A DNA stretch of 64,000 nt from Tatumella sp. JGM91 (GTDB lineage: Bacteria > Pseudomonadota > Gammaproteobacteria > Enterobacterales > Enterobacteriaceae), in the NCBI RefSeq assembly GCF_018257575.1, contig NZ_JAERJP010000011.1, positions 1 through 64,000 on the forward strand, given 5' to 3'. Both the position numbers and the translations under genes were made by a program. Below the pieces are notes generated by a model. It worked only from the letters and a program-made list of their open reading frames with translations. It ran no database searches and had not been told where the DNA came from. This document shows, piece after piece, positions 33,034 to 40,806 of the stretch (its first letter is position 1; every line of letters starts with the position of its first letter).

Positions 33034-34284
33034 ATGGAAAGCAAAGTTGTTGTTCCGACAGAAGGTCAGAAAATTACTGTTAGTCAGGGAAAACTCGTTG
33101 TACCAGATAACCCGGTGATCCCTTATATCGAGGGGGATGGGATTGGTGTTGATGTCTCTCCTGTGATGCTGAAAGTGGTCGATGCTGCGGTTAACAAGGC
33201 CTACCATGGCAAACGTAAAATTTCCTGGATGGAGATTTATACGGGTGAAAAATCAACTGAACTCTACGGCCCGGATGTCTGGCTGCCGCAGGAAACTCTT
33301 GACCTGATCAAAGAATACCGTGTTGCTATTAAAGGCCCATTAACCACCCCGGTTGGCGGCGGCATCCGTTCTCTGAACGTTGCCCTGCGTCAGCAGCTCG
33401 ATTTATACATCTGCCTGCGTCCTGTCCGCTACTATACCGGTACTCCGAGCCCGCTGAAACGCCCGGAAGATACAGACATGGTCATCTTCCGTGAGAACTC
33501 CGAAGATATTTATGCCGGTATCGAATGGAAAGCCGGCAGTGCGGAAGCCGATAAAGTGATTAAATTCCTGCGGGATGAAATGGGTGTTAAAAAAATCCGT
33601 TTCCCTGAACACTGTGGTATCGGCGTAAAACCGTGTTCGGAAGAAGGAACCAAACGTCTGGTGCGTGCGGCAGTGGAATATACTATCGCTAACGATCGCG
33701 ATAGTCTGACACTGGTCCACAAAGGCAACATTATGAAATTTACCGAAGGCGCTTTCAAAGACTGGGGTTACCAGTTAGTGAAAGACGAATTCGGCGGGGA
33801 ACTGCTGGACGGTGGTCCATGGATGAAGTTCAAAAACCCAAAAAATGGTAAAGACATTATTGTTAAAGATGTCATTGCCGATGCTTTCCTGCAGCAAATC
33901 CTGCTGCGTCCGGCAGAATACGACGTTATTGCCTGTATGAACCTGAACGGGGACTACATTTCTGATGCCCTGGCAGCCCAGGTGGGTGGTATTGGTATCG
34001 CCCCTGGCGCCAACATCGGTGACGAATGTGCACTGTTTGAAGCGACCCACGGCACCGCACCAAAATATGCCGGTCAGGACAAAGTGAACCCGGGTTCCGT
34101 TATCCTGTCCGCCGAAATGATGCTGCGTCATATGGGCTGGACCGAAGCAGCTGATTTAATCATTAAAGGTATGGAAGGCGCTATCGCCGCTAAAACCGTC
34201 ACCTACGATTTCGAACGTCTGATGGACGGCGCTAAACTGCTGAAATCTTCAGAGTTTGGTGATGCGATTATCAGCCATATGTAA
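33034..34284 (+). CDS. icd: NADP-dependent isocitrate dehydrogenase
   Basis: Icd oxidises isocitrate to 2-oxoglutarate in the TCA cycle with NADP. The 416-residue length equals E. coli Icd. It has the regulatory Ser in [12 protein letters not shown], the S113 equivalent phosphorylated by AceK, with NADP and metal blocks [18 protein letters not shown] and [16 protein letters not shown] 33034 follows AAGGAGAGG; TTG 33031 is not needed. The 3' end of icd is a prophage site in E. coli, but here the gene is intact and followed by its terminator. The accessory region starts beyond it. Confidence 0.98.
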   Translation: MESKVVVPTEGQKITVSQGKLVVPDNPVIPYIEGDGIGVDVSPVMLKVVDAAVNKAYHGKRKISWMEIYTGEKSTELYGPDVWLPQETLDLIKEYRVAIKGPLTTPVGGGIRSLNVALRQQLDLYICLRPVRYYTGTPSPLKRPEDTDMVIFRENSEDIYAGIEWKAGSAEADKVIKFLRDEMGVKKIRFPEHCGIGVKPCSEEGTKRLVRAAVEYTIANDRDSLTLVHKGNIMKFTEGAFKDWGYQLVKDEFGGELLDGGPWMKFKNPKNGKDIIVKDVIADAFLQQILLRPAEYDVIACMNLNGDYISDALAAQVGGIGIAPGANIGDECALFEATHGTAPKYAGQDKVNPGSVILSAEMMLRHMGWTEAADLIIKGMEGAIAAKTVTYDFERLMDGAKLLKSSEFGDAIISHM

Positions 34285-34310
34285 TCACGGATAACCGCGG
34301 ATACATTATA

Positions 34311-34338
34311 ACGGGTTCTGAAAAGAACCCGTTTTTTT
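34311..34338 (+). terminator. Rho-independent terminator of icd
   Basis: ACGGGTTCT/AGAACCCGT with a GAAA tetraloop is followed by a run of seven T. It lies 26 bp after the icd stop and is the last clearly ancestral element before the accessory region. Confidence 0.9.
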
Positions 34339-34410
34339 ATGCCCGAAAACCTTTCCCCAAAAACCCTCGGCATGTGGTCTGTATTTCATCAACATTTTTT
34401 ACTTTTTGAC

Positions 34411-34432
34411 CCCAAAATACTGTCATTTTGGG
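34411..34432. repeat. Inverted repeat at the start of the accessory region
   Basis: CCCAAAAT at 34411-34418 pairs with ATTTTGGG at 34425-34432 across a 6-nt loop. It lies between the icd terminator and the first IS remnant. It could be an end of a lost element. Confidence 0.4.
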
Positions 34433-34469
34433 TGGGGGAGTTTGCCTAAGGATTCAGTGAGTAACTCTC

Positions 34470-34740
34470 TGGTAATCCCCCCGTAAAACCGGTGTATTTA
34501 TAAACAGAATTTTCTACTCACCTGAATTCAGGGGGATTTCTATGATCCGAAAGGCGGCTAAGCTCACCGGTCACGCTTTACAGACAGCCAGATCATGCCA
34601 TTGTTAAGCAGGCTGAAGAGGGTACCCCGGTTCCGGAACTGTGCCGGGAACATGGCATCAGCAGTGCCAGTTTTTATAACTGGTGTTCGAAGTTTGGCGG
34701 GATGGATGCTGCCCTCATGTCCCGTCTGAAAGAGCCGGAA
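34470..34740 (+). mobile_element. IS3-type insertion sequence remnant, copy 1
   Basis: This stretch holds the left end and the orfA 5' part of an IS3-family element. Translated pieces such as IVKQAEEGTPVPELCREHG and SASFYNWCSKFGGMDAALM match the helix-turn-helix of OrfA. The reading frame is broken near its start and the remainder of orfA and all orfB are gone. A second copy starts at 36726 in the same orientation, with a near-identical left end. Confidence 0.8.
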
Positions 34741-34787
34741 GCTCTACTTTACACCGGTACTGAACAAAGGGAAGAGATCAATTGTCA

Positions 34788-35283
34788 TCAGGCACAGCAA
34801 CGATCGTTCCATGAATCACGATAGATAATATTACCCTCCGTATACTTCCAGGCTATCGTCTCATAACGCAATTGTCTCATAACGCAATTCAAGTATTTCA
34901 AGATGAGTGCTGCTCGTGCCATTAGGGGCAAGATAAGGGGAAATAGTCGTGATTTTGACGTTGTCCAGAATGATATTGAAATATTCCGACTCAATGCCCG
35001 ATTCAAGTATTCGGTACATCCTGATTATGGCTTTTTTCAGCGTGCGACCTTCACATACGGCGCGATACAGAGCAGGTGTCGTCTGGTCAAATTCTTTCAC
35101 TATCGTGATCGGGCTATGAACGCGCGTTCCGGTAAGCTTTCCCCGGATGGGATCTACTGGAATGGTTACACCATGCGAAAATGATTTTAACTCAATTGAG
35201 CCCGGACGCAGTGGCATTAGACAACTGCCAACAATCGGCGATCCGTTTTCATCTTCAAGCCATAAATGAGCGGGAGCAGACAT
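34788..35283 (-). pseudogene. hcp: Type VI secretion Hcp-family protein, frameshifted
   Basis: Hcp forms the inner tube of the type VI secretion apparatus and can carry effectors. From ATG 35283, behind AAGGAA, the frame encodes PAHLWLEDENGSPIVGSC, GKLTGTRVHSPI and EYFNIILDNVKI, all typical of Hcp. It then stops at 34861 just after ELRYETIA. The rest of the C-terminus (RYETIAWKYTEGN, then RDSWNDR) continues in another frame to a stop at 34788. The cause is a perfect 16-bp tandem duplication at 34858-34889; removing one copy restores a protein of about 160 residues, the normal Hcp length. Confidence 0.88.
34858..34889. repeat. 16-bp tandem duplication that breaks hcp
   Basis: GTCTCATAACGCAATT occurs twice back to back at 34858-34873 and 34874-34889. 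Because 16 is not a multiple of three it shifts the hcp frame, and the second copy supplies the premature TGA. Confidence 0.95.
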
Positions 35284-35331
35284 ATAATTTCCTTATCAGT
35301 GATGATTTAAATAGCTGCGATATTCGCGCTG

Positions 35332-35520
35332 TCACCATTTACAGTAACGTGTAAAAATAACAATCATAACTATGGCGAATACGCCTATAGGCCAGACAGG
35401 GCTGTCAGGAAAAAAATATCCCTGAAGCAGTGCGAAAATAATCGTGAGGATCACAGGCCCGTACAGTGATGATAAAAACCTGAGTTGCCACAGTAGGAAT
35501 TTCTTTAGTGATTGAATCAT
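35332..35520 (-). CDS. Small membrane protein, candidate immunity protein
   Basis: The 62-residue protein has two predicted membrane segments, roughly residues 17-33 and 41-57, with a basic N-terminus and C-terminus. I do not recognise a family. It starts 2 bp after the stop of the upstream 230-residue gene on the same strand and is followed by hcp. A tiny membrane protein directly behind a membrane-active candidate effector, in an hcp cluster, is the arrangement expected for an immunity protein. That role is inferred from context. Confidence 0.5.
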   Translation of the reverse strand: MIQSLKKFLLWQLRFLSSLYGPVILTIIFALLQGYFFPDSPVWPIGVFAIVMIVIFTRYCKW

Positions 35521-35522
35521 GG

Positions 35523-36215
35523 TTATCTGACCATCCGGGTGATGATGTTTGCTATACCGGAATCAGACGACCATTGTGCTTCAAGTGCGCCCGCGCGCTC
35601 GAAGACTGGTTCAATCAGGAAATACATCATTTCCAGTTGTTGCATGTAAAGTGCAGAGTAATAGGCTGGGTACTGGACGAGCAGACGGCGGGCACTATCC
35701 GCCGCTTTCTGAACCAAGCCATATGTAGCCACTATTCCTGCAGCCGTACCTGCTGTTCGTCCCGTAAGGGCACTGAGTTGCATACTTAGATTCAGTCCAA
35801 TACGGACGCTGGTAGCGACCGCTAAAGCGTACCCTGCACCTGTAAGGGTGCTGGCAGCTATATGGACATTCACGGCCATAAGCGCTTTTTTAATATGTTC
35901 TAATTGTTCACTGGTTTTGTATTTAAATATTTTTTCAAAGTAGATCCGAAGCATTTCATAGACAACGTCACCATGCTGGATAATACGAATAACAGCATTC
36001 CTGAAGCGCAGGTCTTCCGTCTTTTGCTGCTGGCAAACATCGTTATATTCATCGGTAAAACAGGACGTGTAATACAGCAGGCGGGTCGCCCCCTTCCCTA
36101 ATGTATCAACCTGGTTTCTGATCTGTTCGCCGACAGCAGAAACAGCATGATCGAGCTTCAGTGCAAGAATCTTGCTGGCCTGTAGGTAACTGATGACTTC
36201 ATTGTTGTTGTACAT
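35523..36215 (-). CDS. Putative membrane-active effector next to hcp
   Basis: I do not recognise the family of this 230-residue protein. It has a helical N-terminal half and a central region rich in Ala, Gly and Ser (about residues 115-175). That region includes TLTGAGYALAVATSVRIGL and LTGRTAGTAAGIVATYGL, which resemble a glycine-zipper hairpin able to enter a membrane. ATG 36215 has AAGGAG upstream. It is co-oriented with a small two-segment membrane protein (2 bp away) and with hcp. By analogy with Hcp-linked pore-forming effectors it may be a toxin, but this is an inference. Confidence 0.5.
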   Translation of the reverse strand: MYNNNEVISYLQASKILALKLDHAVSAVGEQIRNQVDTLGKGATRLLYYTSCFTDEYNDVCQQQKTEDLRFRNAVIRIIQHGDVVYEMLRIYFEKIFKYKTSEQLEHIKKALMAVNVHIAASTLTGAGYALAVATSVRIGLNLSMQLSALTGRTAGTAAGIVATYGLVQKAADSARRLLVQYPAYYSALYMQQLEMMYFLIEPVFERAGALEAQWSSDSGIANIITRMVR

Positions 36216-36327
36216 AACCGCTCCTTGCTAATTTTCATTAAATCCATTTGTTCGCTTTTTGTCCGATGGAAGGAGTTTATAACTATACAGACTGAGGCAT
36301 ATTGTCAACGCTACGATGATACAGAAT

Positions 36328-36353
36328 ATAAAAAACGCTCCCGGGCGGGAGCG
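36328..36353 (-). terminator. Rho-independent terminator on the minus strand
   Basis: Read on the minus strand, the stem CGCTCCC/GGGAGCG with a 4-nt loop is followed by a run of six T. It lies 11 bp after the end of the methylase fragment and before the start of the effector gene, so it ends the methylase transcript. Confidence 0.75.
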
Positions 36354-36364
36354 CTATGGTGTAA

Positions 36365-36685
36365 TTATGCGACCTTGTTTCGCAGTGAATACAGACGAAG
36401 CGACCAGTTACCGGGATAGTGGCCCGGCGTCAGCAGTCCCCACCGCTGTTCGTCACTCAATACGTTGCCAATGACGCTCTCTCCGGCCACGCCGCAGAGC
36501 GACAGCTGGATATAGGCCATGTCAGCGGCCAGTGGATCAATATCCGTCGCGGAAAACCACAGATAGCGGTGTGAGGCGTAATCTGCCTGATTAAGAACGT
36601 CGGCAAAAGCCAGTACCATGCAACCGGCACCACAGGCAGGCTCGCTGAGAGTGAGGAAAGGTTTTTCATCAAACATTGCCCTCAC
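36365..36685 (-). pseudogene. N6-adenine DNA methylase fragment
   Basis: The 106-residue frame has the SAM-binding motif LSEPACGAGCMVLAFADVL and FSATDIDPLAADMAYIQLSLCG, as in single-chain N6-adenine methylases found on plasmids and integrative elements. The N-terminal part is missing. A short related stretch continues upstream in frame (MMAQL) but is cut by a stop near 36690, and the IS3 remnant begins at 36726. The C-terminus ends soon after GNWSLRL, a normal end for this family. It is probably non-functional. Confidence 0.7.
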
Positions 36686-36725
36686 ATCTCCCGGCTACAG
36701 TTGCGCCATCATTCTGTCCACATCC

Positions 36726-37092
36726 GGTAATCCCCCCCGAAAAACCGGGGTGTTTATAAACAAAATTTTTTACTCACCTGAATTCAGGGGGATGTCTATG
36801 ACCCGAAGGGCAGCGAAGCTCACCGGTTACGTTTACAGACAGCGAGATCATTGCCATTGTTAAGCAGGCTGAAGAGGGTACCCCGGTTCCGGAACTGTGC
36901 CGGGATGGATGCTGCTCTCATGTCCCGTCAGAAAGAGCCGGAAAACGCCGCCTGAAAAAGAGGTATGCCGAAGAACGGCTGAAATCTGAAATCATTCAGG
37001 AAGCCATGGCAAAAAAGTGGTAAGGCCATCGCATCGAAAGCAGATGGCACAAGAAGCGGTCCGGCTTCGGCAAATCAGTATTCGTTTTGTCT
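36726..37092 (+). mobile_element. IS3-type insertion sequence remnant, copy 2
   Basis: This repeats the left end of copy 1 and then continues further into orfA (KRYAEERLKSEIIQEAMAKKW and a stop at 37021-37023). A short stretch resembling the start of orfB (QMAQEAVRLRQISI) follows before homology ends near 37092. Relative to copy 1 it lacks 53 bp between two CGGGA direct repeats, so its orfA is also frameshifted. Copies 1 and 2 are in direct orientation around the hcp cluster. Confidence 0.78.
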
Positions 37093-37241
37093 GCCATTAT
37101 CGATCTAACCTGCCCGCGGATTTGACCAGCAATTTTTTCCCGCTGCGGAGGAAAAATTGAAAATGCACCGGGAAGATTTTTTTACTCTAACTTATTGAAT
37201 TATAATCACATAATAATTTTCAGAGCTGTATAGAAAGCAAA

Positions 37242-37271
37242 AATCCCGCTTAATTTCCCTTAAGCGGGATT
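37242..37271. terminator. Perfect 12-bp hairpin beside the att site
   Basis: AATCCCGCTTAA/TTAAGCGGGATT with a 6-nt loop is flanked by AAAA on the left and CTTTAAT on the right, so it could terminate in either direction. It shields the island from transcription entering at the att site. Confidence 0.75.
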
Positions 37272-37279
37272 CTTTAATA

Positions 37280-37295
37280 TGGCTTCTCTGACTGG
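37280..37295. repeat. att site: direct repeat of the tRNA-Asn 3' end
   Basis: TGGCTTCTCTGACTGG matches the tRNA-Asn 3' end at 54531-54546 (TGGCTCCTCTGACTGG) in 15 of 16 positions and in the same orientation. The tRNA-side version equals the 17-bp att core known from the Yersinia high-pathogenicity island when one extra base is counted. It marks the lower border of the 17.3 kb island. Confidence 0.8.
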
Positions 37296-37512
37296 GATCG
37301 CCTTTGCCAGTAACTGGCTAATAAGTAGCTAAATCAGAATGACTTTTCTGTCAAGACCACCAGAATGATCACCGATTTTTTCTGGTTTTCCCTTCTGCAT
37401 GTAAGTTGAGTACTATAGTTTGTACACCATCTCATCTATACTTTCCTTCAAACCAGATAAGCTGTGCGGTAGATAAGCCAAGGATTGCTATATAACATCA
37501 GGAGCAAGATAA

Positions 37513-38511
37513 ATGTTAGAAGGCCAACTAATTTTCTGCTCGGACTCCATATTACGCTTTCGCTCTGATTATGATGAAACAACAGCACTTCCGTTGCTAT
37601 CAATCCAAAAAACTATTTCTGATACCGATCTCTTTTTTCTTCTCAGGTTTTTCCGTCATACAGTGATGATTGAAGAAGGAACAACGCTGGCGAATATTTT
37701 TTTTGCCATTGAGCCTTGGAAGGAACTGATAACCGCTTATTTAGATCGGGACGTTGGGGCCTATATTGACGAAGTAAGAAAACCATCCAAACCCACTACA
37801 TGGGATCTTGAGTGGATTGGCATTGATCGCCAAATCTCTGTCTACCGAGCATACCAGAGTCAGGATATGGGAGACGGTGAGGATTTTACAACCTGGCTCA
37901 ATCGTGAGCGGACCCCAATTGACGAATTTGATATAGAAAGTAGCTGCGATGCTTCCGGTTTTATCAAAGGTGATAAAGAACGTTGGAGCCTTAGTGAAAA
38001 TGTTCACGAAATTAAAAATCTGCCAGTGATCCTCTACAATAAGCAAACGCTGATGACCTTGCAGAAGGATGAGTTACTAAGGGAAAGTGCCTCTGGGGTA
38101 AATAGTACCGATCGTAGTCGTTTTTTTTATGGGGATACCTCTTTTTCCTTCTATGAAGTGATGGAAGCGATTTTTATTAGCGGTTTGTTCTTCCATTCTC
38201 CTCTAGCGGCTGAAGGTAGTTATAAAGAGTTAAAAAATAATCTTTCTGGACCGGAAAACGAGGTATCGAAGGGGACTGAACCTAATCTCGCTGACAGTGG
38301 AGAAGATAAACAGCTAAAAATAGAAGTTGCCGATGGAGCCTTTGATTCCCTGATTACCCATATGGACTCTGAAACTGAGAACTGGCAGCTTATCAAGAAA
38401 CAATGTCAAAAAGATGGCTTTTTGCCAGTCAGGATTGGGGTTATTACACCGGCAAAGCCGCCGGAGTTGTGCTTGTGTGGAGTGATTTGTCGGGATAGTA
38501 GTGGAGTTTAA
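37513..38511 (+). CDS. Unknown protein upstream of the jet operon
   Basis: I do not recognise the family of this 332-residue acidic protein. It has no signal peptide or clear membrane segment. Hydrophobic stretches occur at about residues 37-50 (DLFFLLRFFRH) and near 205-225 (YEVMEAIFISGLFFHS). ATG 37513 follows AGGAGC at 37500-37505. It is co-directional with, and 128 bp ahead of, jetA, and is the first gene inside the island. Twenty-six protein-like sense codons continue in frame after its TAA (38512-38589), so the C-terminus may have been cut by a nonsense change. A role linked to the jet genes is only suggested by position. Confidence 0.6.
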   Translation: MLEGQLIFCSDSILRFRSDYDETTALPLLSIQKTISDTDLFFLLRFFRHTVMIEEGTTLANIFFAIEPWKELITAYLDRDVGAYIDEVRKPSKPTTWDLEWIGIDRQISVYRAYQSQDMGDGEDFTTWLNRERTPIDEFDIESSCDASGFIKGDKERWSLSENVHEIKNLPVILYNKQTLMTLQKDELLRESASGVNSTDRSRFFYGDTSFSFYEVMEAIFISGLFFHSPLAAEGSYKELKNNLSGPENEVSKGTEPNLADSGEDKQLKIEVADGAFDSLITHMDSETENWQLIKKQCQKDGFLPVRIGVITPAKPPELCLCGVICRDSSGV

Positions 38512-38589
38512 GTTATTATCGATTTCTATAATGATCTTGAGGCGGAGGTTGAATTTATGTCACTGTTCTCAGCGAGAAAAAAGGTAATC

Positions 38590-38598
38590 TGATATAAT
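38590..38598 (+). promoter_or_regulatory. Extended -10 promoter element before jetA
   Basis: TGATATAAT is a perfect extended -10 (TG-n-TATAAT), 41 bp upstream of the jetA ATG. The -35 region at the right distance is poor, which is common for extended -10 promoters. It suggests that the jet genes can be transcribed independently of the upstream gene. Confidence 0.5.
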
Positions 38599-38639
38599 AG
38601 CGTAGATACTGAACGAGAAAAGCCGAGGTGAGCTTTATC

Positions 38640-40040
38640 ATGGACAATGTCGCACCTACACCGCAGCAGTTTACTAGCCCACTAAGCTGCATACTGTTAA
38701 AAATCAGTAAATACCAGCCGAATTTGCACCTTACCCCTAATGAGTTTAGCTATCTGGCAGCGATGGCTATGTGGGGTATGGAGGAGTCAGGTGTCGAATC
38801 GAATAATGAGCATCACTTTGTACAATCCGGCTACGATGAAACGACATGTCACAGCATCATCCGTTATATTGATGAAAGAATAAATGAAGATCCTAATACC
38901 ACCGATGTTCGGGTTAATAACTTTCTGAAACGAGCGCTGGAACAGGGATTGTTGTCACTGGCCGGGATGTCTGTAGCAGATGTGGGTGGAACATATCGCC
39001 TGACTCAGTTGGCATATGATTTGTTAAAACCTTTCCAACAATCTGATGAATTAGAGGATAAAGAAACATTAAGTCAACGTTATCTGAGAATTGATCAGGA
39101 ACTGTCCAGTTTAAATGCTGCCAGCGACGGAGAAAAAATTACTGATAGTGAATGGTTGGTAAAGGTAGACATTTTTTTACCGAGCCTGAAGGATCTCCTG
39201 ACGGGGGTTTTTAAAAATCAGGAATTCCTTATTTCTAAATTTCATTCAATGCGCTCCGAGATACAAACTGAAATTGGTATTTCTCTGGAAACGGAAATTC
39301 AGCAACTTCTGGAAATAATACGCACGCTGGCTGGTCAGATCAACGATTTAAGAATGTTGGTAATGAACCGTGCCGATTCAGTATTAATACAGCTGGAAAT
39401 TTTGCAAAATACAGTCGTACAAAAAGGCGGGGCTCAGCGATTAAAAAATACATTATCCTCTTTGTTTGGTTCACTAATGGATGTTCGGGAATTCGCTAAT
39501 CATTCCTTAAGGGATTTATCCGGATTCTTTAGCAGCGTACTGGATCGTATACGCATCCGTATTGCGTTAGATCCTAATGCTAATCTGGGATATTTAATCG
39601 ATCGTACTATTGAGTTATTTGGCCGGTCATCATGGTCGTTAGCATTACCTTCGACCGTTAAGCTAATGCAATTACGTGAATGGGACACACCGCCACCTCC
39701 GGCGGATAATGCGTTGTTCCTTGATGATAATGATGATGAAGAATTGGTACGGGAGATGCCTGCGTTTCAGTTAGAGAGTTTCGCAAGGGAGTTTGTTGAA
39801 AAGGCATTACGTGATAATAAACCGGTGAGTAACGTCTCTGTTATCAGAAATATTTTAAGTAAATTCCCATTTAATGAAACAGATCGCTTTCGCTTGGCAC
39901 AGTGCACAATAAAAGAACTGATGACACAGAGTGATAATATTCAGGATGATATCTCCCCGGAATGGGTTTTAATGGATGAGTCAGCAAATTACGAAATCGA
40001 AGAGCAATGGCTAACTTCACAAGGTGATCTCAATGACTGA
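38640..40040 (+). CDS. jetA: Wadjet JetA: MukF-like kleisin subunit
   Basis: The 466-residue protein resembles MukF/MksF kleisins, which bridge the SMC heads. It has an N-terminal winged-helix region with VRVNNFLKRALEQGLLS and YRLTQLAYDLL at about residues 95-140, a helical middle (about 150-320), an acidic linker (DDNDDEELVREM near 365) and a C-terminal winged helix. ATG 38640 follows GAGG at 38625-38628; GTG 38628 is an alternative. It overlaps jetB by 8 bp. Family known: JetABC loop-extrude DNA and activate JetD on small circular DNA. The Jet assignment rests on the adjoining TOPRIM gene. Confidence 0.82.
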   Translation: MDNVAPTPQQFTSPLSCILLKISKYQPNLHLTPNEFSYLAAMAMWGMEESGVESNNEHHFVQSGYDETTCHSIIRYIDERINEDPNTTDVRVNNFLKRALEQGLLSLAGMSVADVGGTYRLTQLAYDLLKPFQQSDELEDKETLSQRYLRIDQELSSLNAASDGEKITDSEWLVKVDIFLPSLKDLLTGVFKNQEFLISKFHSMRSEIQTEIGISLETEIQQLLEIIRTLAGQINDLRMLVMNRADSVLIQLEILQNTVVQKGGAQRLKNTLSSLFGSLMDVREFANHSLRDLSGFFSSVLDRIRIRIALDPNANLGYLIDRTIELFGRSSWSLALPSTVKLMQLREWDTPPPPADNALFLDDNDDEELVREMPAFQLESFAREFVEKALRDNKPVSNVSVIRNILSKFPFNETDRFRLAQCTIKELMTQSDNIQDDISPEWVLMDESANYEIEEQWLTSQGDLND

Positions 40041-40806
40041 GCTTAAAGCTACACAGGGTGATCAATTTAATACATTTCTGGATGTAATGAAATCACCTCT
40101 GTTCCCAGTTGCAGATTATAAATTACGCAGAGGGGTTAATATATTACCTGTAGATTATATGCTGTATTCATTTGTTCATCAGGCATTTAATCCGCTTTGC
40201 GAATATTACGACTGTTTGTCTTTATCTTTATGCTTTTCCAATGAATCTGTTTATTACTTATTGCCCCGGCGCCGTGGAAAAATACCCTTAGAGCGATTTA
40301 ATGAGTTACAGATGGTCACGGGCCTGACTATGGTTGCAATGGAACTCGAAAAACAACTTAGCCAAAAAGAGTGGTTCACCACGAACCAACTACTTGAGCG
40401 AATGAGTAATCAGTTATCCGAAACCAGAATGCTGGAGTTATTTCGCCGTCGTCCTGGCCAACAGACCCAATACGATTTGTCTAAAATCCAGGATGAAATC
40501 AGAAAGTCGCTTATAGTATTCGATCGCTATGCTTTCATTCAACTCTCTAAGGATCGGCAATCCTTCCAGACAACACCCGCGATCTATCGTTTTATTGAAC
40601 CGTTGCGAGGATTACAGCACGAGTCAGAAATTCCACAACGCCTGGAAGAACTGATCGAGGAAGGTTATCTGGTCAATATTGATGAGGCAGCGCGGGATAG
40701 TGTAGATGAAGATTTGGCAGAGAGAGATCGTTTCTCTGCCGAAGAAGAAATGAATACCACGGGCGATTTATTTGCTTCCGGGACTCATGAAGGGGGCCCA
40801 TTGTGA
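40033..40806 (+). CDS. jetB: Wadjet JetB: MukE-like subunit
   Basis: The 257-residue protein resembles MukE/MksE, the KITE-type winged-helix partner of the kleisin. It has SPLFPVADYKLRRGVNI near the N-terminus, matching the MukE opening, then YYLLPRRRGKIPLERFNELQ and an acidic C-terminal tail (about residues 220-257). ATG 40033 lies inside jetA behind AAGGTG; the stop overlaps the GTG of jetC (GTGA). The tight overlaps indicate a stoichiometric complex. Confidence 0.82.
   Translation: MTELKATQGDQFNTFLDVMKSPLFPVADYKLRRGVNILPVDYMLYSFVHQAFNPLCEYYDCLSLSLCFSNESVYYLLPRRRGKIPLERFNELQMVTGLTMVAMELEKQLSQKEWFTTNQLLERMSNQLSETRMLELFRRRPGQQTQYDLSKIQDEIRKSLIVFDRYAFIQLSKDRQSFQTTPAIYRFIEPLRGLQHESEIPQRLEELIEEGYLVNIDEAARDSVDEDLAERDRFSAEEEMNTTGDLFASGTHEGGPL

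Larger units (their letters stand above)
37093..37297. other. Second copy of the island's integrase-proximal end
   Basis: From CCATTATCGA at 37093 this segment resembles the DNA between the integrase start and tRNA-Asn at 54382-54546. Shared blocks include TTGACCA/CTGACCA, a CCCG-TGC inverted repeat, TGAAAATGCA, CGGGAAGA, CTAAC and TATTGAAT, and it ends with the tRNA-like att sequence. It differs by carrying an extra terminator hairpin. Such a copy outside the lower att site points to a second, related island in tandem whose integrase gene was lost to the IS remnant. Confidence 0.65.

Noticed and set aside
35508..36101. Plus-strand frames opposite the effector candidate
   Set aside because: They are short, overlap the better minus-strand genes completely and have no ribosome-binding sites or family features.
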